Origin: Terrimesophilobacter sp044508495
GTDB taxonomy: Bacteria > Actinomycetota > Actinomycetes > Actinomycetales > Microbacteriaceae
Length of the DNA stretch: 17,582 nucleotides
Assembly (NCBI GenBank): GCA_044508495.1
Contig: JBIQHP010000043.1
Span: 1-17,582 of the forward strand
Direction: 5' to 3'
Shown here piece by piece: positions 6,875 through 13,029 of this stretch. The notes under the pieces are model-generated. The model saw nothing but the letters and a program-made list of their open reading frames with translations, made no database searches and had not been told where the DNA came from. The translations under genes and the position numbers were made by a program. Numbering within the stretch: position 1 is the stretch's first letter; the number at the start of each line of letters is the position of its first letter.

Positions 6875-7362
6875 GACGCCTCGTCGCAGTCCGGCGGGTT
6901 GACGGCGCGCGGTTGAATGGCACCGAGCACCCGCTCGGAGACGGCGTGCAGCGAGACGAGCTCCTCGGGCGTGAGCACGTCGAAGAACAGGCTCCGGATG
7001 GCAGTGGTGTGCTGGCGCATCGCCCCGAGCACGGCCCGCCGGCCGTTCGTCGTGAGGCCGATCCAGGTTCCCCGCAGGTCATCGGCGCACTCGGAGCGCT
7101 CGACGAGCCCTCGCGCCTCCATGCGGGTGGCCTGGTGCGAGATGCGGCTCTTCTCCCAGCCGATGCGCGCGGCGAGGTCGCGGCTGCGCATCCGGCGCTC
7201 CGGGGCGCGGAAGAGGCTCAGCAGGATCTCGTAGTCGGCCATCGAGATGCCGGAGTCCTCCTGAAGCTGGTTCTCGAGGGCGCGGTCGAGCTGCCGTCGC
7301 ATGGCGTAGAAACTGCGCCAGACAGCCCATTCCTCTTCGCTGACCTCGGATACCTCGGACAT
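6871..7362 (-). CDS. MarR-family transcriptional regulator
   Basis: This 163-residue protein has the MarR winged-helix layout: dimerisation helices at both ends and a central DNA-binding part with MADYEILLSLFRAPERRMRSRDLAARIGWEKSRISHQ (41-77), then the wing ECADDLRGTWIGLTTNGRR (91-109). The conserved Asp95 and Arg98 of the wing are present. ATG 7362 is preferred over the upstream TTG 7395 or ATG 7392. A TAGAAT -10 box (minus strand 7375-7370) ends seven bases before it, so the message is probably leaderless and the longer starts would lie upstream of transcription. It is divergent from the FMN reductase gene, with paired palindromes over both promoters, which suggests autoregulation and control of the reductase. 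Confidence 0.88.
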   Translation of the reverse strand: MSEVSEVSEEEWAVWRSFYAMRRQLDRALENQLQEDSGISMADYEILLSLFRAPERRMRSRDLAARIGWEKSRISHQATRMEARGLVERSECADDLRGTWIGLTTNGRRAVLGAMRQHTTAIRSLFFDVLTPEELVSLHAVSERVLGAIQPRAVNPPDCDEAS

Positions 7363-7369
7363 CCTGAAC

Positions 7370-7399
7370 ATTCTACTCAATTGTTGACACATCAACCAA
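7370..7399 (-). promoter_or_regulatory. marR promoter
   Basis: On the minus strand, TTGGTT (7399-7394) and TAGAAT (7375-7370) are spaced 18 bp. The predicted first transcribed base is at or next to the marR ATG (7362). Palindrome box 1 overlaps this promoter's -35 end and spacer. Confidence 0.5.
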
Positions 7400-7425
7400 T
7401 GATTAGTTATGGTGATGTGTCACCA
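7383..7425. promoter_or_regulatory. Paired MarR-type operators between marR and the FMN reductase gene
   Basis: Box 1, GTTGACACATCAAC (7383-7396), has 5-bp arms around CACA. Box 2, TGGTGATGTGTCACCA (7410-7425), has 6-bp arms around TGTG. Their centres are 28 bp apart, and the boxes are also inverted copies of each other (TGACACATCA 7385-7394 against TGATGTGTCA 7413-7422). They cover the -35 and -10 of the reductase promoter and the upstream part of the marR promoter, as expected for repression of both genes. Confidence 0.6.
7384..7413 (+). promoter_or_regulatory. Promoter of the FMN reductase gene
   Basis: TTGACA (7384-7389) and TATGGT (7408-7413) are spaced 18 bp. Transcription would start near 7420, giving a leader of about 40 nt before GTG 7463. 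Both boxes are inside the paired palindromes. Confidence 0.55.
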
Positions 7426-7462
7426 AGTTTGATGGGAACAGGCTTTCAGCGAAAGGGAACGA

Positions 7463-8044
7463 GTGTCGCACCTCAGGATCGGAATCATCGTCGGCAGCAC
7501 GCGGCCGGGGCGCAAGGGGCGCGCCGTGGGCGAGTGGGTTCAGGCCAACGCGAAGGCGGACGGTGTCGAGTTCGAACTGGTCGACCTCGCCGACTTCGCG
7601 CTCCCGGTGCTCGACGAGGCGCTGCCGGCCGGCAGAGGACAGTATCAGCATGCGCACACGAAGGCATGGGCCTCCGCGGTCGACGAGTTCGACGGCTACA
7701 TCTTCGTGACCGCCGAGTACAACCACTCCATTCCCGGCGCACTCAAGAACGCCATCGACTTCGTGGCGGCGGAGTGGCACAACAAGGCTGCCGGCATCGT
7801 CAGCTACGGGAGCATGGGCGGCGTGCGCGCGAACGAGCACCTGCGGCAGGTCCTCGCCGAGCTCGAGATCGCGGACGTGCGCCAGAACGTCTTGCTCTCG
7901 CTCTTCACCGACTGGAAGGACTTCACGACCTTCGCGCCCGCCGAGCTCCACCTCGCGGAGCTCCAGAAGCAGGTCGACCAGGTCGCGGCGTGGGCGGGCG
8001 CCCTCAAGCCCCTGCGCGAGAAGGCGGCGGCGATCGCCGCCTGA
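7463..8044 (+). CDS. NADPH-dependent FMN reductase family protein
   Basis: A 193-residue flavodoxin-fold protein of the NADPH-dependent FMN reductase/azoreductase family. The phosphate-binding loop is GSTRPGR (11-17), and the flavin-contacting block TAEYNHSIPGALKNAIDF (83-100) is nearly canonical. GIVSYGSMGG (111-120) is the third flavin loop. Expected activity is transfer of electrons from NAD(P)H to FMN, quinones or azo compounds in the cytoplasm. GTG 7463 follows AAAGGGAA (7453-7460). The gene has its own promoter overlapping operators shared with the divergent MarR gene, so it is probably induced by a small toxic or redox-active compound sensed by MarR. The physiological electron acceptor is unknown. 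Confidence 0.9.
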   Translation: MSHLRIGIIVGSTRPGRKGRAVGEWVQANAKADGVEFELVDLADFALPVLDEALPAGRGQYQHAHTKAWASAVDEFDGYIFVTAEYNHSIPGALKNAIDFVAAEWHNKAAGIVSYGSMGGVRANEHLRQVLAELEIADVRQNVLLSLFTDWKDFTTFAPAELHLAELQKQVDQVAAWAGALKPLREKAAAIAA

Positions 8045-8058
8045 CGCCGGGGGGCTCT

Positions 8059-8126
8059 GCGCTGTGCCGGCTACTGCGCGGTGTCAGCTACTGCGCTGTG
8101 CTGGCTACTGCGCGGTGCCGGCTACT
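8059..8126. repeat. Tandem repeat, four 17-bp units, overlapping the lrp stop codon
   Basis: The units are GCGCTGTGCCGGCTACT (8059-8075), GCGCGGTGTCAGCTACT (8076-8092), GCGCTGTGCTGGCTACT (8093-8109) and GCGCGGTGCCGGCTACT (8110-8126). They alternate at position 5 (T,G,T,G), so a 34-bp unit repeated twice is an alternative reading. The last unit contains the lrp stop codon (8122-8124). The array nearly fills the 77-bp gap between two convergent genes. Confidence 0.9.
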
Positions 8127-8562
8127 GCTCGTGGGTCCGGTGGATGAGCTTCGACAGGACGATCGCCGAACGGGTGTGATCGACGTTCGGCGCGATCCTC
8201 ACGCGTTCGAGGGCGACCTCGAGGCTCGCGATGTCGCGTGAGCGCATGTGCACGATCGCATCCGCGCTCCCCGTGACGGTGCCTGCGTCGACGACCTCCG
8301 GGACCGCGGCGAGGATCCGGCGAAGCTCCTCCGGCGCGACCGTGCCCCGGCAGAACAGCTCGACGTAGGCCTCGGTCGCGAGCCCGTCGACGTTCGGGTC
8401 GACCTGGATCGTGAACCCCCGGATGACCTTGTCGGCCACGAGCCGGTCGACGCGGCGCTTGACCGCCGAGGCCGAGAGGCCGATGACCTCGCCGATGTCG
8501 CCGTACCCGGCACGGGCGTTCTGGCGCAGGAGATCGATGATGCCGTAGTCGAGGCTGTCCAT
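8122..8562 (-). CDS. Lrp/AsnC-family transcriptional regulator
   Basis: This 146-residue protein has an N-terminal helix-turn-helix (MDSLDYGIIDLLRQNARAGYGDIGEVIGLSASAVKRRVDRL, 1-41) and a C-terminal RAM ligand-binding domain with VTGSADAIVHMRSRD (96-110). Both are standard for Lrp/AsnC regulators that sense amino acids. ATG 8562 is chosen because a TACAGT -10 box (minus strand 8574-8569) ends six bases upstream, implying a leaderless message; the GTG two codons earlier would touch the -10. It is divergent from the dimethylargininase-like gene and probably regulates it, perhaps in response to arginine or a related amino acid. The stop codon lies in a tandem repeat. Confidence 0.88.
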   Translation of the reverse strand: MDSLDYGIIDLLRQNARAGYGDIGEVIGLSASAVKRRVDRLVADKVIRGFTIQVDPNVDGLATEAYVELFCRGTVAPEELRRILAAVPEVVDAGTVTGSADAIVHMRSRDIASLEVALERVRIAPNVDHTRSAIVLSKLIHRTHEQ

Positions 8563-8568
8563 GTCCAC

Positions 8569-8574
8569 ACTGTA
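8569..8574 (-). promoter_or_regulatory. -10 element for a probable leaderless lrp mRNA
   Basis: TACAGT on the minus strand (8574-8569) ends six bases before ATG 8562. No good -35 box is at the right distance. Confidence 0.4.
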
Positions 8575-8584
8575 CGGCGAATCG

Positions 8585-8613
8585 TTGTGTCAGGACCAGT
8601 CACCACGCAGAAT
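8585..8613 (+). promoter_or_regulatory. Candidate promoter of the dimethylargininase-like gene
   Basis: TTGTGT (8585-8590) and CAGAAT (8608-8613) are 17 bp apart, leaving a leader of about 105 nt. The -35 box is next to the lrp promoter, so one bound regulator could affect both. GTGTCA (8587-8592) recurs inverted as TGACAC (8652-8657), possibly part of an Lrp site. Confidence 0.35.
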
Positions 8614-8726
8614 CGGTGCGCTCTTCGACGGGAAGCGTCAGAAACCTACGTGACACACTGGAATCGGCGTCCCGCGTCGGGGCTCGAGTGAGCGACAGTG
8701 TCCGCCGGAACCCATCGGAGGCCCCT

Positions 8727-9590
8727 ATGAGCGACACGCTCGTCGACAACCAGAGAGCCGTGCCGGAGCGGCACGCGTCCCGGCGCACCATCCTGATGTG
8801 CCGCCCGGACTACTTCACCGTGAGCTATCGGATCAACCCGTGGATGCATCCGGAGACCCCGACGGACACCTCGCTCGCCGTCGCGCAGTGGGAGGTGCTC
8901 TACGAGACGTACCGCGGGCTCGGCTTCGACGTGCAGCTCATCGACCCCATCGAGGGGCTGCCGGACATGGTCTACGCGGCCAACGGCGGCTTCGTGCTCG
9001 ACAACATCGCCTACGGCGCGAGCTTCACCTACCCTGAGCGCCAGCCGGAAGGCCCCGCCTACATGGACTGGTTCCGGGAGCAGGGCTACGACGTGCGGGT
9101 TCCGAAGGAGGTCAACGAGGGCGAGGGCGACTTCCTGCTCGTCGGCGACGCGATCCTCGCCGGCACCGGCTTCCGCAGCGACTCGGACAGTCACCGCGAG
9201 GTGGCTGAGATCTTCGGGCGCGAGGTCGTCACGCTCGAACTCGTCAACCCCAGCTTCTACCACCTCGACACCGCGATCGCCGTTCTCGACCCCGCCCCGG
9301 CGAGCGGTGAGAGGGCGAACATCGCCTACCTCCCCTCCGCCTTCAACGAGGCGGGGCTCGCCGTCCTGCGCGAGCGATACCCGGATGCGATCCTCGTCAC
9401 CGAGGAGGACGCCGCCGTGCTCGGCCTCAACTCCTACTCCGACGGGTACAACGTCGTGATCGCCTCCCGGGCGAAGGACTTCGAGCGGCAGTTGCGCGAG
9501 CGCGGCTACAACCCGATCGGCGTCGATCTCTCCGAGCTGCTGCTCGGCGGCGGCGGCGTCAAGTGCTGCACCCTGGAGCTGCGTCGTTGA
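8727..9590 (+). CDS. ddaH: Dimethylargininase-like amidinotransferase-fold hydrolase
   Basis: This 287-residue protein has the pentein (amidinotransferase) fold of dimethylarginine dimethylaminohydrolases and arginine deiminases. Recognisable parts are MCRPDYF (24-30), the DMVYAANGGFV block (80-90), EGEGDF (131-136, acidic substrate-binding residues), SFYHLD with catalytic His179, and the C-terminal GGGVKCC with the probable nucleophile Cys280. The reaction expected is hydrolysis of methylated arginine to citrulline plus a methylamine, or of a related guanidine. ATG 8727 has GGAGG (8717-8721) at good spacing, and an in-frame extension to 8616 shows no family likeness. The divergent Lrp/AsnC gene suggests amino-acid-responsive control. 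Whether the substrate is dimethylarginine, arginine or another guanidino compound cannot be settled here. Confidence 0.85.
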   Translation: MSDTLVDNQRAVPERHASRRTILMCRPDYFTVSYRINPWMHPETPTDTSLAVAQWEVLYETYRGLGFDVQLIDPIEGLPDMVYAANGGFVLDNIAYGASFTYPERQPEGPAYMDWFREQGYDVRVPKEVNEGEGDFLLVGDAILAGTGFRSDSDSHREVAEIFGREVVTLELVNPSFYHLDTAIAVLDPAPASGERANIAYLPSAFNEAGLAVLRERYPDAILVTEEDAAVLGLNSYSDGYNVVIASRAKDFERQLRERGYNPIGVDLSELLLGGGGVKCCTLELRR

Positions 9591-9592
9591 TC

Positions 9593-9636
9593 GCTACGTT
9601 GTAGCACAACTGTAGCAACTCAGGTAGAATCGGTGG
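9593..9636 (+). promoter_or_regulatory. Toxin-antitoxin promoter and GTAGC-repeat operator
   Basis: TAGAAT (9625-9630) ends six bases before the antitoxin ATG, so the message is probably leaderless. Just upstream, GCTAC (9593-9597) and GTAGC (9601-9605) form a perfect dyad with a 3-bp spacer. TGTAGCA occurs twice (9600-9606 and 9611-9617), 11 bp apart and so on the same face of the helix. This pattern suits cooperative binding by the Phd-type antitoxin. Confidence 0.5.
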
Positions 9637-9981
9637 ATGAGCACCGTCATCTCCCAGCGCGAGCTCCGCAACGACAACGCCGCGATCATGCGTCGCGTCG
9701 AGCAGGGTGAGCGCTTCACCGTCACCCGGCACGGCAAGCCGATCGCGAGCGTCATCCCGCTCGAGGACCTGCCGCCGGAGACTCGCCGGATGACGATGGG
9801 CGAGATCCAGGAAGTATGGCGAAAGCTTCCTCCCATCGACACCGACGCCTGGTGGGCGGAAATCCTGGCTATGCGGCGGGCCTACGATGAGGGTGTCCCG
9901 GATGACGTCGACGAGGATGCCTGGGCAAGGCAGGCTCGGAAGAATCGGGAGCGCGAGGCACGAGAGGCCAATGCGCAGTGA
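9637..9981 (+). CDS. Phd/YefM-family antitoxin
   Basis: A 114-residue protein whose first 45 or so residues are a clear Phd/YefM DNA-binding domain (STVISQRELRNDNAAIMRRV, then GERFTVTRHGKPIASVIPLED). The C-terminal half is acidic and aromatic and then strongly charged (WARQARKNREREAREANAQ); in this family that part wraps and neutralises the toxin. It is somewhat longer than the usual 80-95 residues. ATG 9637 follows a -10 box by six bases, consistent with leaderless translation. The TGA overlaps the toxin's GTG by 4 bp. Together with the toxin, the protein is expected to repress this operon by binding the GTAGC repeats upstream. Confidence 0.88.
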   Translation: MSTVISQRELRNDNAAIMRRVEQGERFTVTRHGKPIASVIPLEDLPPETRRMTMGEIQEVWRKLPPIDTDAWWAEILAMRRAYDEGVPDDVDEDAWARQARKNREREAREANAQ

Positions 9982-10370
9982 CGCAGATCATGCTCGACAC
10001 CTCCGTGGTCATCGATGCGGCGGACCTCGATCTCAGCCCATGGAAGTCCATGACTCCTCTGATCAGTGCGGTGACTCTGGCCGAACTCCACAGCGGGCTT
10101 GACGTCGGCGACGTTCTGGAGCGTGCTGAACGGCGGCAGCGGTTGAGCTTCGCCCGCGCCGGCTATCGGGTGCTTCCTTTCGGGGAGGATGAAGCGGAGG
10201 CGTTCGGCCTGCTCTGCAGCCTCGTGCGGGAGGCTGGTCGCCAGCCCCGGCGCTGCGCCCTGGACCTGCAGATCGCGGCGACCGCGATGGTGCACGACCT
10301 CCCGTTGCTGACCTGCAACGCCATCGACTTGGCCGGCATCGAGCGGGCTGTGAAGATCGTGGCGGTGTGA
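9978..10370 (+). CDS. PIN-domain ribonuclease toxin (VapC-like)
   Basis: A 130-residue PIN-domain protein. The acidic metal-binding residues are in place: Asp7 in MLDTSVVID, Glu37 in AVTLAELHSGL, Asp96 in CALDLQIAATA and Asp117 in TCNAIDL. The protein should cleave RNA (tRNA or rRNA in known VapC toxins) and stop growth when the antitoxin is lost. GTG 9978 lies in a GTGA overlap with the antitoxin stop, the usual coupling in such pairs. A PIN toxin beside a Phd-type antitoxin is a common hybrid pairing. The pair sits between two unrelated operons, which suggests it may have been acquired separately. The RNA target is unknown. Confidence 0.9.
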   Translation: MTQIMLDTSVVIDAADLDLSPWKSMTPLISAVTLAELHSGLDVGDVLERAERRQRLSFARAGYRVLPFGEDEAEAFGLLCSLVREAGRQPRRCALDLQIAATAMVHDLPLLTCNAIDLAGIERAVKIVAV

Positions 10371-10400
10371 CCCGGCGACCCGTGCGCTCCATGCCGTGGC

Positions 10401-11549
10401 TCAGAGCCGCCGGCCGAGCACGTAGCGCTGGATGGCGATAACGGCGGCGCCCCGGCACCACTCGGTGTCGTCGCCCGGTGTCGTCACGAGGTCGACCTCG
10501 TGAGTCCTCGGGTCGCGATCCTCGGAGATCCCGCGGCGGATGGCCTCCTCGGCGACATCCACGAGACGCACCCCCTCCCCGCCGAGGATGACCCGTTCGG
10601 GGACGGCGAGGTTGGCTATCGCGGCGATCATCCGGCCTAGTCCGCGCCCGGCGTCGTCGACGACCCGTCGGGCGGCAGGCTCGCCGGCGAGGGCGAGGTC
10701 GAGCGCCTCATCATAGCCGACCTCGCGCGCGAGCGCCGTCGAGACGGCCTGGGTGATCGCCGCCTGGGTCAGCATGCTGCGCGCGCAGCCGCGGTGCCCG
10801 GCGGGGCACACCGGCCCGAAGGGGTCGATCGGCCAGTGCCCGACGAGACCGATTCCGGAGTCCTGGTCCACGACGAGCCGATCGTGGACCACGAGCCCGT
10901 AGCCGATTCCGGCTCCGAGGGTGAGCACGGCGAAGCGGTCGAGGCCCCGCCCCGCTCCGAACCAGTGCTCGGCCTCCGTGAAGGCGACGACGTCGTTCTC
11001 GATCACGGTGGGGATCCCGGTCGCATCCTCGAGCAGGCCGCCGAGAGGGACATCGTTCCACTCGAGGAACGGCGCGCTCGCGACGACGGCATGGCCGGAG
11101 ACGAGTCCTCCGATCCCGACGCCGAGGGCGGTGACCGAGGGCGCGCTCTCGGCGAGCTGGAGCGCCAGCCTTGTGAGCACGGCCGAGACGGCATCGGGGG
11201 CCCGGGAGGTCAGCGCCGCGGAGGCGGTGGCGATGACGTTCGCCCGGAGATCGGTCGTGACCCCGAGCACGCCGTTGCCGGTGAGCTTCATCCCGATGAA
11301 GTGCCGTGAGTCCGCGACGACGTCGAGGGGCCGTGACGGTCTCCCGGCGCGGCCGTCGACACGCTCTCCGACCTCGACGAGCAGTCCGGCGTCGAGCAGC
11401 GGGGTGCTCAGGCGGGTGAGGGACCCTGGCGAGAGGTCGAGGCGCCGGGCGATCTCGCTGCGCGAGAGGGGTCCGTTGATGAGGACCTCGAGCGCGACGG
11501 ATTGCGAGGGCCCGGACGATGGCGTCCAGGGCGGCGTTGCGATCCTCAC
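10401..11549 (-). CDS. ROK-family transcriptional regulator with degenerate zinc motif
   Basis: This 382-residue protein combines an N-terminal winged helix (about 15-60, with NGPLSRSEIARRLDLSPGSLTRLSTPL) and a ROK sugar-kinase-like domain (about 83-380). Sugar-kinase features include LGVGIGGLVSG (142-152), the catalytic-type Asp186 in ENDVVAF and LGAGIGYGL (211-219). The usual zinc signature C-x-C-G-x-x-G-C is altered to CPAGHRGC (248-255): the second Cys is Ala, and the Glu normally before GH is also changed. It is therefore probably a sugar-sensing repressor rather than a kinase. GTG 11549 has AAGGAGGG a few bases upstream. It is divergent from the sugar operon and likely controls it and itself. 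Confidence 0.88.
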   Translation of the reverse strand: MRIATPPWTPSSGPSQSVALEVLINGPLSRSEIARRLDLSPGSLTRLSTPLLDAGLLVEVGERVDGRAGRPSRPLDVVADSRHFIGMKLTGNGVLGVTTDLRANVIATASAALTSRAPDAVSAVLTRLALQLAESAPSVTALGVGIGGLVSGHAVVASAPFLEWNDVPLGGLLEDATGIPTVIENDVVAFTEAEHWFGAGRGLDRFAVLTLGAGIGYGLVVHDRLVVDQDSGIGLVGHWPIDPFGPVCPAGHRGCARSMLTQAAITQAVSTALAREVGYDEALDLALAGEPAARRVVDDAGRGLGRMIAAIANLAVPERVILGGEGVRLVDVAEEAIRRGISEDRDPRTHEVDLVTTPGDDTEWCRGAAVIAIQRYVLGRRL

Positions 11550-11589
11550 GGTCCCTCCTTCCGGGCGGCATCGACATGGCGTCGAGTTT

Positions 11590-11659
11590 CTTTTGCCTTT
11601 CAAGATACTACGGGCAATCACCTCGAGATATGGGCCTGTTGACATCGAATTACTTTTGC
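11590..11659. promoter_or_regulatory. Candidate ROK operator pair
   Basis: CTTTTGC occurs at 11590-11596 and again at 11653-11659, in the divergent intergenic region. The second copy is part of a dyad, TTTT-GCGAT-AAAA (11654-11666), of the T-tract/A-tract type bound by NagC/Mlc-like ROK repressors. It lies across the spacer and -10 of the sugar operon promoter, and the first copy lies in the ROK leader. Confidence 0.4.
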
Positions 11660-11667
11660 GATAAAAC
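11639..11667 (+). promoter_or_regulatory. Promoter of the sugar-uptake operon
   Basis: TTGACA (11639-11644) and TAAAAC (11662-11667) are 17 bp apart. Transcription would start near 11674, giving a leader of about 65 nt. The leader opens with CTCCAGG (11671-11677), complementary to CCTGGAG (11701-11707); this is a possible hairpin or a second operator. AGGAG (11727-11731) is the ribosome-binding site. Confidence 0.55.
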
Positions 11668-11739
11668 TAACTCCAGGCACCACTCCCTCCGCACTCGTTC
11701 CCTGGAGGCGGAGTATCGAACACGATAGGAGTATTCGCA

Positions 11740-13023
11740 ATGAAGCGTTCCAGCAAGCTCGGATCGGCGGTGGCGATCGCGGCAGCGCTCGCCATCGTGG
11801 CGACCGGCTGTTCCGCCGAATCGGGCGGGGGCGACGGCACGGCCGACAGCCCTGTCACCATCACGTTCTGGGGTGCCTACGGCAATGGAGGCAACTCCAC
11901 GCAGCAGGATGCCCTCAACAAGACCCTGATCCCCGCCTTCGAGGCGGCGAACCCCGGTATCAAGGTCAAGTACGTCGACATCCCGTATGACGACCTGCTC
12001 CAGAAGCTCACCACGAGCGCAGCGGGCGACGCCCTCCCCGATCTCGTGCGGGCCGACCTCGGCTGGGTGCCGCAATTCGCCGACCTCGGCGTGCTCGTGC
12101 CGCTCTCCGACGCCATGGACGACTTCCAGAAGCTCGCCGACGCGACCTACCCCGGCTCACTGTCCACCAACCTGTACCAGGGCAAGTACTACGGGCTGCC
12201 TCTCGACACCAACACCCGGGTGCTCGTCACGAGCCAGGCCGCGCTCGACGCGGCCGGGCTGAGCGCGCCGCCGGCGACCTTCGACGAGTTGAAGGCCATG
12301 GCGGCCGCGCTCAAGGGCACGGGGATCTCGATCTTCGCCGACAGCAAGCTGCAGGCGTGGAACATCTCCCCGTGGATCTGGTCCGGCGGCGGGGCGATCA
12401 CCAACGAGGACCTCACGAAGGCCACCGGCTACCTCGACAGTCCAAAGAGCGTCGCCGCGGTGCAGATGCTCGTCGACTTCTACCAGGAGGGCCTCATCCC
12501 GAATCTCATCACCGGGAACGAGGGCGCGACGGGGACCTCGGACGGGCTTCCAGGAGGCCAGTACGCGACGATCCTCGACGGGCCGTGGATGCAGGGCGTC
12601 TGGAGCGGGCAGTACCCCGACTTCAAGCCCATCTATGCACCGATCCCGGCCGGTCCCGGCGGATCGGTCAGTGTCGTCGGAGGGGAGGACATCGTCCTCA
12701 CGGCGAGCTCGCAGCACCAGGACGCGGCGCTCAAGTTCATCCGCTTCACCCAGACCGAGCAGTTCCAGATCGAGATGGTGAAGACCGGGCAGATGACGGT
12801 GATCCCCGCGTTCGCGGATCAGCAGACCGGGATCTCGAGCTTCTTCTCCACGTTCTCCGACCAGCTGAAGACCGCCAAGTCGCGGCTCGCGATCCCGCAG
12901 TCCTCCAAGGTCGACGTCATCCTGGAGACCGAGCTCACGCCCGCGTTCGAAGGTACGATCTCGGTCAAGGATGCGCTCAGCAAGGCCGCGGCCCAGATCG
13001 ACGAGCTGCTGGCAGGAAACTAG
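11740..13023 (+). CDS. Sugar ABC transporter substrate-binding lipoprotein
   Basis: A 427-residue family 1 solute-binding protein. It has a lipoprotein signal (basic MKRSSK, an Ala-rich hydrophobic stretch and the lipobox VATGC with Cys24) and a Gly/Ser-rich linker. The mature part begins VTITFWGAYG and includes FEAANPGIKVKYV and YYGLPLDTNTRVLV, typical of oligosaccharide-binding members. It should be anchored outside the membrane and deliver a di- or oligosaccharide to the two permeases encoded next. ATG 11740 follows TAGGAG at 8-nt spacing. The downstream glycosidase genes suggest an alpha-1,6 glucan oligosaccharide as ligand, which is inference. Confidence 0.93.
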   Translation: MKRSSKLGSAVAIAAALAIVATGCSAESGGGDGTADSPVTITFWGAYGNGGNSTQQDALNKTLIPAFEAANPGIKVKYVDIPYDDLLQKLTTSAAGDALPDLVRADLGWVPQFADLGVLVPLSDAMDDFQKLADATYPGSLSTNLYQGKYYGLPLDTNTRVLVTSQAALDAAGLSAPPATFDELKAMAAALKGTGISIFADSKLQAWNISPWIWSGGGAITNEDLTKATGYLDSPKSVAAVQMLVDFYQEGLIPNLITGNEGATGTSDGLPGGQYATILDGPWMQGVWSGQYPDFKPIYAPIPAGPGGSVSVVGGEDIVLTASSQHQDAALKFIRFTQTEQFQIEMVKTGQMTVIPAFADQQTGISSFFSTFSDQLKTAKSRLAIPQSSKVDVILETELTPAFEGTISVKDALSKAAAQIDELLAGN

Positions 13024-13029
13024 GCGGTC

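Noticed and set aside
8059..8126. CRISPR-like array
   Set aside because: The 17-bp units are adjacent with no spacers, and no cas genes are present.
6280..8241. 653-residue plus frame across thioesterase, marR and reductase
   Set aside because: It overlaps three well-supported genes in other frames and shows no domain.
10371..10400. Terminator between the toxin and ROK genes
   Set aside because: Only GGCTC-A-GAGCC at the ROK stop is seen. Its loop is too small and there is no T-run.
10401..11645. Longer ROK protein starting at 11645
   Set aside because: The added 32 residues have no homology and lie over promoter and operator signals, while GTG 11549 has a good ribosome-binding site.
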